Of a DNA stretch of 58,550 nt, positions 18,049 through 27,116 are shown piece by piece; the stretch's first letter is position 1; the number at the start of each line of letters is the position of its first letter. The position numbers and the translations under genes were made by a program. The stretch covers positions 1 through 58,550 of the forward strand of contig JAAYUV010000018.1 in NCBI GenBank assembly GCA_012517475.1. The letters are read 5' to 3'. The notes below the pieces were generated by a model. The model ran no database searches, was not told the origin of the DNA, and was given only the letters and a program-made list of their open reading frames with translations. The DNA comes from Peptococcaceae bacterium. Lineage in GTDB: Bacteria > Bacillota > Desulfitobacteriia > Desulfitobacteriales > Syntrophobotulaceae.

Positions 18049-18699
18049 ATGATTAATAAAATGATTTATGATATATCGTTGCCACTCTATCCCGGAATGG
18101 CTGTTTTCCCGGGCGATCCTGTTTTTTCACGGGAGCAGACCAATTCCATTGACCAAGGAGATTATTATAATCTGTCTAGAGTTAGCTTAGGAAGCCATAC
18201 GGGAACTCACATCGATGCTCCTTATCATTACCTGCAAAAAGGGATGACAGTAGATCAGCTTCCGATAGAGGATTTAATCGGAGAAGCAAAAGTGATTGAA
18301 ATCAACGCAGAAAAGACAATACTTCCTGAGCATCTTCAATACAGGGATATTCGTCAGGGGGACCGGATTTTATTCAAAACCCGGAATACCGAACTGCTTC
18401 AGGGGAAGGCTTTTCGGCAGGATTATACATATTGTAGTCCAGAAGCAGCTTGTTACTTGAGAGAAAAAAAGGTCAGGTTGATAGGGATTGATTATTTATC
18501 TATCGATGATGCGGCAGCTGAAGATGGTCCCTGTCATCGGATTTTTCTTTCAGCCGGTATTATCATTCTGGAGGGTCTTAATTTGTTTGGTGTTCCTGAA
18601 GGTGAATACGATTTAATTGCATTACCCCTAAAGATTTTGGGCTGTGATGGGAGTCCGGTACGGGCAGTATTGGTAAAAAGATCATGTAAATTCGGATGA
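18049..18699 (+). CDS. Cyclase-family metal hydrolase (kynurenine formamidase-like)
   Basis: 216 residues from the ATG at 18049 with AAAGGAG upstream; the frame reaches back to a TTG at 18031. The metal motif HTGTHIDAPYHY is the family hallmark, and the start YDISLPLYPGMAVFPGDP is typical. Members hydrolyse formylkynurenine or similar amides and lactones. No tryptophan-breakdown genes are nearby, so the substrate is open. It begins 30 bases after fetB. Confidence 0.88.
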   Translation: MINKMIYDISLPLYPGMAVFPGDPVFSREQTNSIDQGDYYNLSRVSLGSHTGTHIDAPYHYLQKGMTVDQLPIEDLIGEAKVIEINAEKTILPEHLQYRDIRQGDRILFKTRNTELLQGKAFRQDYTYCSPEAACYLREKKVRLIGIDYLSIDDAAAEDGPCHRIFLSAGIIILEGLNLFGVPEGEYDLIALPLKILGCDGSPVRAVLVKRSCKFG

Positions 18700-18784
18700 A
18701 TATCCCCGGAACAACAGAGGGAAACTGATACTTGAGGACATTACAAGCGGCCTCTTCCTGGAAGAATAATGGTGAGGTGAAGGA

Positions 18785-20416
18785 ATGAAACAGGCAAACC
18801 ACAATGAGTGGCAAAGATTTAAGGAGTATCTTTATAATCATGAGGAATTGGGTCTTCAGCTGGATATAAGCAAAATTAACTTTAGCCAGGCAGATTTCAA
18901 TAATGTGGATCGCAGGATGCAGACTGTCTTTTCCAAAATGATGGAGCTTGAAGGAGGAGCAATAGCTAATCCTGATGAAAACCGGATGGTAGGGCATTAT
19001 TGGCTGCGCAGCCCGGAACTTGCTCCAAGGTCCGAAATTACTGAAGGAATCCGGATGACCTTACACGCCATAAAGGAGTTTGCGACCAAGATCCATCAAG
19101 GGCTCATTCTGGGTGAGATTGGGAGAGAATTTAAGAATGTTCTTGTTATAGGAATAGGGGGTTCGAGTTTAGGTCCCCGCTTTGCTTCAGATGCGCTGGG
19201 TTCTCCAGGGGATAGAATGAAACTTCATTTCCTGGATAATACCGACCCTGACGGAATGGATAGAGTATTCGATGAACTTCAGGGAAAACTGGATATGACT
19301 TTGACCGTTGTTATTTCTAAGAGCGGCGGAACGGTGGAAACCAGAAACGGGATGGAGGAGGCCCGGCGACTTTATCATGCGCAAGGATTGCAATTTGCAA
19401 GGCATGCAGTTAGCATTACCCAGAGTGGAAGCCAGCTTGACAGAACAAGAATCAAAGAAGGATGGCTTATGGCTTTTCCCATGTGGGATTGGATCGGCGG
19501 GCGTACTTCTTTGCTGTCAGCGGTGGGACTGCTTCCCTTAGCACTTCAGGGTATCAATATAGATCAGCTGTTAGAAGGGGCTAAGAAATGTGACGAGATA
19601 ACCCGGAGTCAAGATACCAGAAATAATCCTTCTGCGCTTCTTGCCCTGATGTGGTTTATCATCACGGGAGGATTAGGCGGAAAATTGATGGTTATGCTAC
19701 CATACAAAGACCGGCTGGAGCTTTTCACCAAATATCTTCAACAGCTAATTATGGAATCTTTAGGTAAAGAGACCGATTTGGAAGGAAAAGTTGTTAAGCA
19801 GGGGATTGCAGTCATGGGGAATAAAGGATCAACGGATCAGCATTCCTACTTGCAGCAGCTTCTTGACGGACCGGAGAATGTTTTTGTGACGTTTATAGAA
19901 GTCCTTAAAGACAGAAATTATCCTTCTGATCTGATCGCTGAAGAGAGTACAAGCGGGGATTATTTGCATGCATTCTTTATAGGAACCAGAAAAGCGCTTT
20001 CCCAGAGGGGGAAAGATTCTATTACAATTACCATAAAGGAGATAAACGAATTTTCCATTGGTGTTCTTCTGGCCTTATTTGAAAGGACAGTAGGTTTTTA
20101 TGCATTGCTTTCGAACATTAATGCTTATCATCAACCGGCAGTAGAATTAGGCAAAAAGGTAGCCGGTGAAGTTATCTCCCTAAAGAACAAGGCAACAACT
20201 TATTTACATAATCATAAGGGGCAGAAATATACCCTTGAAGAACTGTCAGCGGCTCTTGCGGAAGAGACCAATATGGAGACGTTATTTAAAATCCTGCAAC
20301 ATGTGGTTCATAACCCGGACCATGGAATTAAAAGGGAAATGACAAAGTCAAGCCAGGAAGATACAGAAAATAATTTCCGTGATGAATGGACAAAGGCTTA
20401 TTATTTTGCTGAATAG
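18785..20416 (+). CDS. pgi: Glucose-6-phosphate isomerase
   Basis: 543 residues, ATG after GGTGAAGG. Interconverts glucose 6-phosphate and fructose 6-phosphate. Motifs seen: VIGIGGSSLGPR, the phosphate loop VVISKSGGTVET, MPYKDRL, and GSTDQHSYLQQLLDGP with the catalytic region. Followed by a glucokinase remnant on the other strand and then phosphoglucomutase, a grouping for hexose phosphate and glycogen metabolism. Confidence 0.95.
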   Translation: MKQANHNEWQRFKEYLYNHEELGLQLDISKINFSQADFNNVDRRMQTVFSKMMELEGGAIANPDENRMVGHYWLRSPELAPRSEITEGIRMTLHAIKEFATKIHQGLILGEIGREFKNVLVIGIGGSSLGPRFASDALGSPGDRMKLHFLDNTDPDGMDRVFDELQGKLDMTLTVVISKSGGTVETRNGMEEARRLYHAQGLQFARHAVSITQSGSQLDRTRIKEGWLMAFPMWDWIGGRTSLLSAVGLLPLALQGINIDQLLEGAKKCDEITRSQDTRNNPSALLALMWFIITGGLGGKLMVMLPYKDRLELFTKYLQQLIMESLGKETDLEGKVVKQGIAVMGNKGSTDQHSYLQQLLDGPENVFVTFIEVLKDRNYPSDLIAEESTSGDYLHAFFIGTRKALSQRGKDSITITIKEINEFSIGVLLALFERTVGFYALLSNINAYHQPAVELGKKVAGEVISLKNKATTYLHNHKGQKYTLEELSAALAEETNMETLFKILQHVVHNPDHGIKREMTKSSQEDTENNFRDEWTKAYYFAE

Positions 20417-20441
20417 GATCACAATGGAAGGTCTTTCCCGG

Positions 20442-20729
20442 TTACTGAGCGGTTTGCTCAGCCCCTAAGATACTGGAAAAAAGACGAAGACTTTGTTTGC
20501 AGAAAGGGCACAGCTCAGTCAAAGCCCTATTGCTGATTTCCGCAGGACTGAGGTCTCTTATTTGGTCTGAACGGGAATTTTCTTTAAAGAAAAGCGCCAG
20601 AAGTTCCTCTACATTTCTAAAATCCTTACTGGGATACTTTTTTTCTATCAAGATAACGGGTTTATCCGTATGGAAAAAACAAAGGGCCAAATGTGACTTG
20701 GTTCCACCGATGTCTGCTGCAAACAGCAT
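20442..20729 (-). pseudogene. glk: Glucokinase remnant with a large internal deletion
   Basis: 95 codons. The N-terminus ADIGGTKSHLALCF is the ATP-binding start of a Glk-type glucokinase, and NVEELLALFF follows as expected. After about residue 66 the frame jumps to ALTELCPFCKQSLRLFSSIL, then GAE, which in full-length Glk lies more than 100 residues further on. It then ends at QTAQ stop, missing the C-terminal part. An in-frame deletion plus loss of the 3' end explains this. Its last codons also form a CTGAGC/GCTCAG hairpin that may end pgi transcripts. Confidence 0.7.
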
Positions 20730-20872
20730 AAGTTACCTCCATGAAAAGAAGTTAGTAAATAAAAAGGTTTCAAGGTATACTTGTATTATGCAATAACAGG
20801 AAAAAAATTCAAATCCTTGTTTAGTAGTATAGTATGAAAGTGATTTATCTTGTCAGAAGGAGATGATTCTGG

Positions 20873-22621
20873 TTGCCACAGGTTTCCATCAACGAAAGGT
20901 TTAAGCTGTGGACGGAAAGCCAATATTTTGATCGGGAGACCAGGGAGGAACTGCTTGGACTAAAAGATCAAAAAGAAATTGAAGATAGATTTTATACGGA
21001 TTTGGAATTCGGTACAGGCGGTATGAGAGGAATCTTGGGTGCGGGAACTAATAGGATGAATAAATATGTAATCCGGAAAGTGACCCAGGGGTTGGCGGAT
21101 ACGGTGAAGGGACAGGGCGGTGATGCCTGTGAACGCGGGGTTGTTATCGCTTTCGATTCCCGTCTTTATTCTGCCGAGTTTGCCCTGGAGACAGCCCTGG
21201 TTCTGGCGGCCAATGGCATAAAAGCATATTTATTTGACTATTTAAGACCAACTCCCGAACTGTCTTTTGCAGTCAGATTCTTGCATACCGTTGCCGGAGT
21301 AAACATCACTGCCAGTCATAATCCGAAGGAGTATAACGGATATAAAGTGTATTGGGAAGACGGGGGACAAATCCCCCCCCATAAAGCTAAAGTGATCGTC
21401 GAGAATATTTCCCGCCAAAAGGGTTGGGAGATCGCGGTGCTTGCTCAGGAAGAGGCAGAGAGGTTGGGGCTTGTGTTGCGGGTGGGGGAAGAGATCGATC
21501 ACGCCTATTATACGGAAATTAAGATGCAACTCCTTTTCCCTGAGCTGATCAGGGAAAAAGGAAAAAACCTTAAAATTGTTTACACCCCGCTTCACGGTAC
21601 CGGGGGAAGACCGGTGCAGAAGATACTGGAGGATACAGGCTTTTCCTCCCTCTTTATTGTACCTGAACAGGAAAAACCGGATTGTAATTTTACAACAGTT
21701 AAGTCTCCCAACCCGGAGGACAGCTGTGCTTTCCAGTTAGCGCTTCGCTATGCGGAACAAAAGCAAGCAGATATCGTCCTGGCAACAGATCCGGATGCAG
21801 ATCGCTTAGGGTTATATGCCAGACAGGAAAACGGAAAATACAGGCGATTTACCGGAAATGAAATTGGGGTCTTACTCGAGTATTATCTATTGTCACAAAA
21901 GAAACAGATGGGAGAACTTAAAGCTGATGCAACTGTCGTCAAAACCGTCGCTTCTACAGACTTAGGTGACGCTGTCGCAGAAGGATTTGGCGCTAAAATC
22001 GTGAATGTCTTGGTAGGGTTCAAATATATTGGCGAACAGATTAAGGAAATGGAAGAAAAGGGCTGGGGAACTTATCTTTTTGGTTTTGAAGAAAGTTACG
22101 GGTATTTAGCCGGTATTTATGCACGGGATAAAGATGCTGTTCTGGCCTCAGCGCTTTTATCCGAAGCCGCTTTGTATTATCGGGAAAAAGAAAATAAGAC
22201 TCTTCCCGCTGTTATGGAAGAGATATTTGGGTTATACGGTTTTTATAAGGATGACCAAATTGCTGTCTCTCTTCAGGGGAAAGAAGGGAAGGAACAGATT
22301 GCCCGAATTATGGATCACCTCCGAAAAGCCAACTTTGATAATATTGGAGAGCAGCATATTCGAAGTATAGAAGATTATCTGATTAGCAGAAGGTATGTTC
22401 CTGAGGAGAACCGGGAAGAACCCATTGATCTGCCAAAGGAAAACGTGTTAAGGTTTTCTTTCAGCGGGGGAGGGTTCGTCATGGCCCGTCCATCGGGAAC
22501 CGAGCCAAAGATCAGGTTTTACTTCTGCATCAGAGGGGATTCATCAGCAGACCTGGATAACAGGATGGAAAAGGTTCAAAAGGATTTCATAGGCAGTATC
22601 CAGGAATTGATTGGATCATAG
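20873..22621 (+). CDS. pgcA: Phosphoglucomutase/phosphomannomutase (PgcA type)
   Basis: 582 residues, TTG start after AGAAGGAG. Interconverts glucose 1-phosphate and 6-phosphate. Domain marks in order: GTGGMRGILGAG, the phosphoserine loop TASHNPKEYNGYKVYW, the magnesium loop TDPDADRLG, sugar-binding GFEESYGY, and the phosphate-binding RPSGTEPKIRFY. Full family length. A G+C-rich hairpin without a T tail follows at 22629-22647. Confidence 0.95.
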   Translation: MPQVSINERFKLWTESQYFDRETREELLGLKDQKEIEDRFYTDLEFGTGGMRGILGAGTNRMNKYVIRKVTQGLADTVKGQGGDACERGVVIAFDSRLYSAEFALETALVLAANGIKAYLFDYLRPTPELSFAVRFLHTVAGVNITASHNPKEYNGYKVYWEDGGQIPPHKAKVIVENISRQKGWEIAVLAQEEAERLGLVLRVGEEIDHAYYTEIKMQLLFPELIREKGKNLKIVYTPLHGTGGRPVQKILEDTGFSSLFIVPEQEKPDCNFTTVKSPNPEDSCAFQLALRYAEQKQADIVLATDPDADRLGLYARQENGKYRRFTGNEIGVLLEYYLLSQKKQMGELKADATVVKTVASTDLGDAVAEGFGAKIVNVLVGFKYIGEQIKEMEEKGWGTYLFGFEESYGYLAGIYARDKDAVLASALLSEAALYYREKENKTLPAVMEEIFGLYGFYKDDQIAVSLQGKEGKEQIARIMDHLRKANFDNIGEQHIRSIEDYLISRRYVPEENREEPIDLPKENVLRFSFSGGGFVMARPSGTEPKIRFYFCIRGDSSADLDNRMEKVQKDFIGSIQELIGS

Positions 22622-22806
22622 AGTCAAAGCACCGGTTTCTCCGGTGCGAGATCGTTCAAATTTTGTATGACCTTCATACTGATGTAAGATAAGAGCATCA
22701 TATGGAGGTTTTATTATATGGTGAAGGCATTAGTGCATAATAAGAAGTTCTGGAAGGATACAGAAAAGATAGATTTATGTGCTAATCTATTCCTGGAGGT
22801 GAAAAA

Positions 22807-23477
22807 ATGGCTTTCAAAATTCTATTGCTTGAAGACGATGCCGAACTGAGAGAAATTATCACGGACTATTTTATGGAGAAGAGCGGCGGGACTTTTGATA
22901 TAGACTCTGCCAAGACAGGCAGTGGCAAAAATGCCTTGGAAACGAATATGATTTGGTCCTTCTGGATGTCATGCTGCCGGAGGTTGACGGGTTTGCCATT
23001 TGCAGGGAGCTCAGAAAAAAGAGTGATGTTCCGATTGTCTTTATCACTGCAAGGCACAATGAGAACGACAGATTGCACGGGTATTATCTCGGGTGTGATG
23101 ACTACATAGCTAAACCTTTCTCGCTGGCGGAGCTTTATGCCAAGGTTACCGCTTTAATCAGACGTTCCAAAGGCACGGTGAGAAACGACATTATGGCGGC
23201 AGGGAACATCAAATTGAATCCCTACCGTTGTACGGTTTTTGTCAATGAGGAGGAAGTCATCCTGGCACCCATGGAATTTGCCATTTTAAAAATACTCATG
23301 GAGAATCGCGGTAAATTGGTGAGCCGCGAAAGCCTTCTCATCCGGGTTTGGGGATATGATTTTGAGGGTAATGACAGGGTGGTGGACAATCATGTCAAAA
23401 AACTGCGCAAGGCCTTGGGGGATGCTTCAACTCAAATTAAAACCGTGTTTAAAAGAGGTTACAAACTGGAGGGGTAA
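22807..23477 (+). pseudogene. OmpR-type response regulator with one-base frameshift
   Basis: The frame opens with MAFKILLLEDDAELREI (acidic pocket intact), then goes wrong after about residue 47. The rest continues one frame over from about 22940 as EYDLVLLDVMLPEVDG, FITARHNEND, YIAKPFS, and a complete winged-helix domain ending FKRGYKLEG. Adding one A in the run at GGAAACGAATATG restores a normal 220-residue protein. It could be a sequencing slip, but the partner kinase next door is also broken, which favours real decay. Confidence 0.8.
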
Positions 23478-23479
23478 AA

Positions 23480-23886
23480 TTGAAGACAAATAGAACAAAG
23501 CGCACAATTTATTTCCGTATCGTTTGTGCCTTTTTTGCTATTTACCTGGTATTGATGGCAGGCTTCAGCCTATTCCTGGTATCACAGGAAAAGAAATTGG
23601 CGGGTTTAGCACTCCAGCCCTTCGCTTTTCAAGTCAACAATACGGTAGAAGATGTCCTGCAAGATCATCTTGACAGTAATCATCAGATCACGGATATTGC
23701 CACATTTCTGAAGATAAGATGAACGAAATATGGCAGCCTTATAAAAAAGCTGATGCATCACGCAACAATACTAAAGGGACAGGTCTTGGCCTGGCAATTT
23801 CACGTGCCATACTGGAATTATATCAATTTTCGTATGGCGTCCAAAATAGTGATAATGGTGTGAAATTCTGGTTCAAATTTACTTAA
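23480..23886 (+). pseudogene. Sensor histidine kinase with internal deletion
   Basis: The N-terminal part (23480-23722) has a basic start, a membrane helix (about 12-32) and the beginning of a sensor region. Within a few bases the sequence switches frame to the end of a kinase: EDKMNEIWQPYKKAD, then NNTKGTGLGLAISRAILELY (the G2 ATP box) and a stop at 23884-23886. HAMP, the phospho-acceptor histidine and the N box are missing, so several hundred bases were deleted. It directly follows the frameshifted regulator. Confidence 0.8.
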
Positions 23887-23962
23887 ATTTATTTTGGGTG
23901 TTTTTATCCTCAATTTATATTAGGATTTAAAGTCCGGCTATTTAATAATTTGGAGGAAGCGT

Positions 23963-24370
23963 ATGCTTTATTATATTGCCATTGCCATAACGATTATCTC
24001 CAATGTCTTTTACCAGTTGCTTCAAAAAGCAATTCCTAAAGAAACGAATCTCTTCATCTCCCTCATTGTTACCTACATCACTTCCATAGTTATCTGTATA
24101 ACAATATTTTTATTCAACTCCAATTGGGCTAACTAACCTATTGAGTTCAATCAAAAAAGCTCATTGGACAAGTTATGCATTAGGTCTATCCATTATCGGA
24201 TTGGAGCTCGGATATCTTCTCACATATCGCGCTGGCTGGAAAATAAGTTTTGCCGCTATTTTCTCCAATACGGCGGTAACGGCTCTACCCTCTTTTTTGA
24301 GTTCCTATTCATACATCATTAAAATATGTTCTCATTCTTTTTTTAGTTTCTTGTATCTGCTTTTTTAAAA
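23963..24370 (+). pseudogene. DMT/EamA-family transporter, broken
   Basis: ATG at 23963 after GGAGG opens MLYYIAIAITIISNVFYQLL and two helices, then stops at 24136. The next frame continues SSIKKAHWTSYALGLSIIGL, ELGYLLTYRAGW, SFAAIFSNTAVTAL, and a third frame gives KYVLILFLVSCICFFK. Together these resemble a small-molecule exporter with ten or fewer helices, cut by at least two frameshifts. 24371-24597 beyond it shows no gene. Confidence 0.6.
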
Positions 24371-24597
24371 GACCCTCTGCTATCCTCTATTTATCTTTTG
24401 AGCTTTTCATTAGTACCCTTTATCATTTTGCATTTTCTTACATGATATCGAAAACAATGTTATGATTCTTCCTCCTTTCGGATCTCCTTTTATATCTTCA
24501 TAACTCTATCTAACCGATTTCTCACTTCTCAAGTAATTTTACATTTTTATAGTCTGCCTATTTGGATATTCCCCCTCAATTTACAACAGCAATTCAT

Positions 24598-24632
24598 AAA
24601 AAAAGAAAGCTATATGGTTAGCTTTCTTTTTT
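24598..24632. terminator. Bidirectional terminator
   Basis: AAAAAAGAAAGCTA (24599-24612) pairs perfectly over 14 bases with TAGCTTTCTTTTTT (24619-24632). A and T runs on both sides let it work on both strands. It overlaps the stop codon of the ArsR gene. Confidence 0.85.
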
Positions 24633-24966
24633 AATGGGATATATGCTCCAACCCCTGGGTTAGTATTCGATACACATGGTCATCATCCAGTGAATAGATA
24701 CTGGTTTTTCCATCCTTCCGCACTTTCACTAATTTATTTTGCCTCAGGATTCTTAACTGGTGTGATACGGCGGATTGACTCATCCCTAAAAGATCTGCCA
24801 GTTCGTTAACATATAGTTCATTATCCAACAGTGAAAATAGGATTCTTATTCTTGAAAAATCACCGAAAACTTTATAGAAGTCTGCTAATTCCAAAGATAA
24901 CTGTTCACTTGGCACATGGCCTTGGGCTTTTTGAGATCCCGGTGCACGAAACACTGACATAACCAT
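24631..24966 (-). CDS. ArsR/SmtB-family transcriptional regulator
   Basis: 111 residues from the ATG at 24966, which has GGAGGG upstream; the frame runs back into the palindrome without a ribosome site. Winged helix: FGDFSRIRILFSLL, ELADLLGMSQSAVSHQLRIL (recognition helix) and VRKDGKTSIYSL wing. An ELYVNELADLL stretch is where SmtB-type alpha3 metal sites sit, but no cysteine pair is present; C-terminal DDDHVYRIL and LEHISH carry acid and histidine residues of the kind that form alpha5 zinc sites. The expected partner (a metal transporter) is not beside it. Confidence 0.9.
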   Translation of the reverse strand: MVMSVFRAPGSQKAQGHVPSEQLSLELADFYKVFGDFSRIRILFSLLDNELYVNELADLLGMSQSAVSHQLRILRQNKLVKVRKDGKTSIYSLDDDHVYRILTQGLEHISH

Positions 24967-24993
24967 AACCCTCCAGTATAATAAACAAGGGAA

Positions 24994-25047
24994 AATAATT
25001 AGTATTATACATATGTGCATATGTACATATGTATAATACTAATTATT
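24994..25047. promoter_or_regulatory. Perfect 22-bp inverted repeat, likely ArsR operator
   Basis: Arm 24994-25015 (AATAATTAGTATTATACATA then TG) is the exact reverse complement of 25026-25047, with a 10-base centre TGCATATGTA. The centre region also holds CATATGT three times at 8-base steps. It lies 28-81 bases before the ArsR start, between it and the YkvI gene end. It could bind the regulator as stacked dimers, or fold as an RNA hairpin. Confidence 0.6.
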
Positions 25048-25083
25048 GAGTGCGTTCGTCAATGCTTTTTGAGAAAAAAACAA

Positions 25084-26166
25084 TTATTTTCGGTCAAATC
25101 TTAAATAGCCGGAGAGGATTTCCCTGAACTGCGACCACAAAATGCTGGCCAGAAAGAATAAGCCAATGAAACCCATAACCGGGTAAATCGTAGTAATTAC
25201 CTTGGCAAATCCTAATTGGGCGGCAAAGAAAGCACCTACACAAGCGATTCCGGCCCAAATCATTTTCTGCACCTTAGTGAAGGCAATTCTGGCAACAAAT
25301 CCATAAAGAATACTTACGGCCGTTGTGTAAATTTCCAAGAGAAGAATAAAACCATAGGCATGGGCTAGTAAAGGATTAAGACGGGATGCGAGAAATACCA
25401 TAGGAACCTGAAAAGGAAGTATCTCCGGAACTCCGCTTATGATGGCCAGATTGATAGCGAGAATACCGATACCCAGGCCCAAACCGCCCAGAATTCCCCC
25501 GTAAATAAGGCTTTTATTATTCCTGGCCTCTACTCCTAAGGGTGCTAAAATGGCAGTAGCCAGCAAGATATTGTACGAGACATACAGCAGGGCTGAAAAA
25601 GGCCATTTTGTTGTGACGGATGATTGCAAGGATTCCACAAAAATAATCTTCTGAAGGGTAATGGGATCGTGAATAATGGAATAGACAGCTACCCCAAAAA
25701 CTGCCGTTAATAAGAAAGGAACGACTAAACCAATCGCCTTGATCACATTATTAACACCGGAAATAACGGTGAGAAAGGACAGGACGATTATTACCAAACT
25801 CCCGCTGAAAGAGGGAAAACCAAGCTGCTCTTCGGCAACAGCTCCGGAGCCGGCCGCCATGACAACCAAAACACCAAGAAAGCTGAATGTAATAAACCAG
25901 TCCATAAGAATACCAAGTTTCCGCCCGCCAATAAACCTTACCAATTCCAAATGAGAGTCTGATTTAAGGTCCCGGGAAACCTGCATGATGGCTAATCCAA
26001 AGTAGCAAAAGAGAATTGTAACGATAAAGATTCCGATGAACCCAGGCCGGCCGAAAAATGTGAAGAATTGAAGAACCTCCTGGCCGGTAGCGAATCCTGC
26101 ACCAACAACCGTTCCGATAAATGCTGAGGCAACAGCCCATGTTGATAATTGTTTCGTACTTTTCAT
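25084..26166 (-). CDS. YkvI-type membrane transporter, substrate unknown
   Basis: 360 residues with about ten membrane helices. The start STWAVASAFIGTVVGAGFAT, then GQEVLQFFTFFG, is typical of the YkvI family, whose unwound first helix recalls LeuT-fold amino-acid transporters. Complete, with no signs of damage. It reads toward the ArsR palindrome and is divergent from the sensor-like gene. Function in the family is not established. Confidence 0.75.
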   Translation of the reverse strand: MKSTKQLSTWAVASAFIGTVVGAGFATGQEVLQFFTFFGRPGFIGIFIVTILFCYFGLAIMQVSRDLKSDSHLELVRFIGGRKLGILMDWFITFSFLGVLVVMAAGSGAVAEEQLGFPSFSGSLVIIVLSFLTVISGVNNVIKAIGLVVPFLLTAVFGVAVYSIIHDPITLQKIIFVESLQSSVTTKWPFSALLYVSYNILLATAILAPLGVEARNNKSLIYGGILGGLGLGIGILAINLAIISGVPEILPFQVPMVFLASRLNPLLAHAYGFILLLEIYTTAVSILYGFVARIAFTKVQKMIWAGIACVGAFFAAQLGFAKVITTIYPVMGFIGLFFLASILWSQFREILSGYLRFDRK

Positions 26167-26362
26167 TTTCTTACCTACTTTCCGGTAAACGAGTAATTGC
26201 CCTCAGTAAAGTATAGTGAGAACATTCCAAAAAAATACTTTATTCAGATGAGGTCTGACAAGTTTTCTTCGAATTGGGTTTAAGATCATGCAGAATTTGT
26301 TATTATGGTGTAGAATAGGAGCAAGGCAGAATATCAAATTTCCAGCTTCCGGAGGTAAAAAG

Positions 26363-27007
26363 ATGACCCAACAAACCAAAAGACTTTATGCAATTATTAT
26401 CATTACAGTATTTTGCTTGATTATCGTAACCGGTATCGGCAATTTTCGCGCCAAACAACTTGCGGTTAGCCTGGTAGGAGATAATGTGACTCAGGCTGTC
26501 TCAACAGCGGCCAAGAGTCTGGACGGAGAGAAAGTAAAGCAAGTAATCAGCTCTTTAGATGAGAAAAATCCCTATTATGCGGAAATGCGCAAGATTTTAA
26601 TTGAGTCTAAAAATAATTATCAGCTCGAGAACATCTATATGTTATATAAGGATCAAGCGCAGGCAAGATGGTTCTATGTGGTAGATGCCAGGGAAGAAGC
26701 GGATCCGGCGCATACACCGCTTGGGAAAACAGAGAAGCGCGCATCTGCTGCAGTGGAGAATACGATTCGGGGGAAAGCAGTACATGGAGAACACCATGTA
26801 ACCTCCCTTGGCACATTTGTCTCGAGTTATCAGGAAATCAAAGATCAAAATGGGAAGACGTTTGCCGTACTTGCTGGAGATTTTAATGCAGGGGAAATGA
26901 CCGGTTTTCTTTACCTGACCCGTTATGCTCAAATAGGCATCATTGCTTTAGGCTTGTTATTGATAGGGGCCACAGTTTTCTTAACCCAAAAAAAGCAGGG
27001 AGAATAA
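26363..27007 (+). CDS. Sensor-like membrane protein without output domain
   Basis: 214 residues from the ATG at 26363 (GGAGGTAAAAAG upstream); the frame starts at 26288 but lacks a site there. One helix at 10-28, then an outside domain of about 150 residues with the look of a Cache/PAS-like sensor (LDGEKVKQVISSLDEKNPYY, then YAEMR; YMLYKD; WFYVVDAREEADPAHTPLG). A second helix (about 187-207) and a short basic tail follow. No HAMP, methyl-accepting or kinase part is attached, unlike known receptors with this sensor. Confidence 0.65.
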   Translation: MTQQTKRLYAIIIITVFCLIIVTGIGNFRAKQLAVSLVGDNVTQAVSTAAKSLDGEKVKQVISSLDEKNPYYAEMRKILIESKNNYQLENIYMLYKDQAQARWFYVVDAREEADPAHTPLGKTEKRASAAVENTIRGKAVHGEHHVTSLGTFVSSYQEIKDQNGKTFAVLAGDFNAGEMTGFLYLTRYAQIGIIALGLLLIGATVFLTQKKQGE

Positions 27008-27116
27008 AAATATAATAGAGTGACGGAAGATAACCTTTAATATAAAAGAATAAGAGAATCCCTCACCGGAAATATTAGGTAAAAGGAAGCATATATATTT
27101 TCGGGGAGGGATTTTT

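Noticed and set aside
22718-22848. Short frame starting MVKALVHNKKFWKDTEK before the broken response regulator
   Set aside because: It has a ribosome-like site but overlaps the regulator start in another frame, has no recognisable pattern, and lies in a decaying region.
24994-25047. The 22-bp inverted repeat as the ends of a MITE
   Set aside because: The spacer is only 10 bases, no target duplication was noticed, and it lies directly before an ArsR gene, so an operator or hairpin is more likely.
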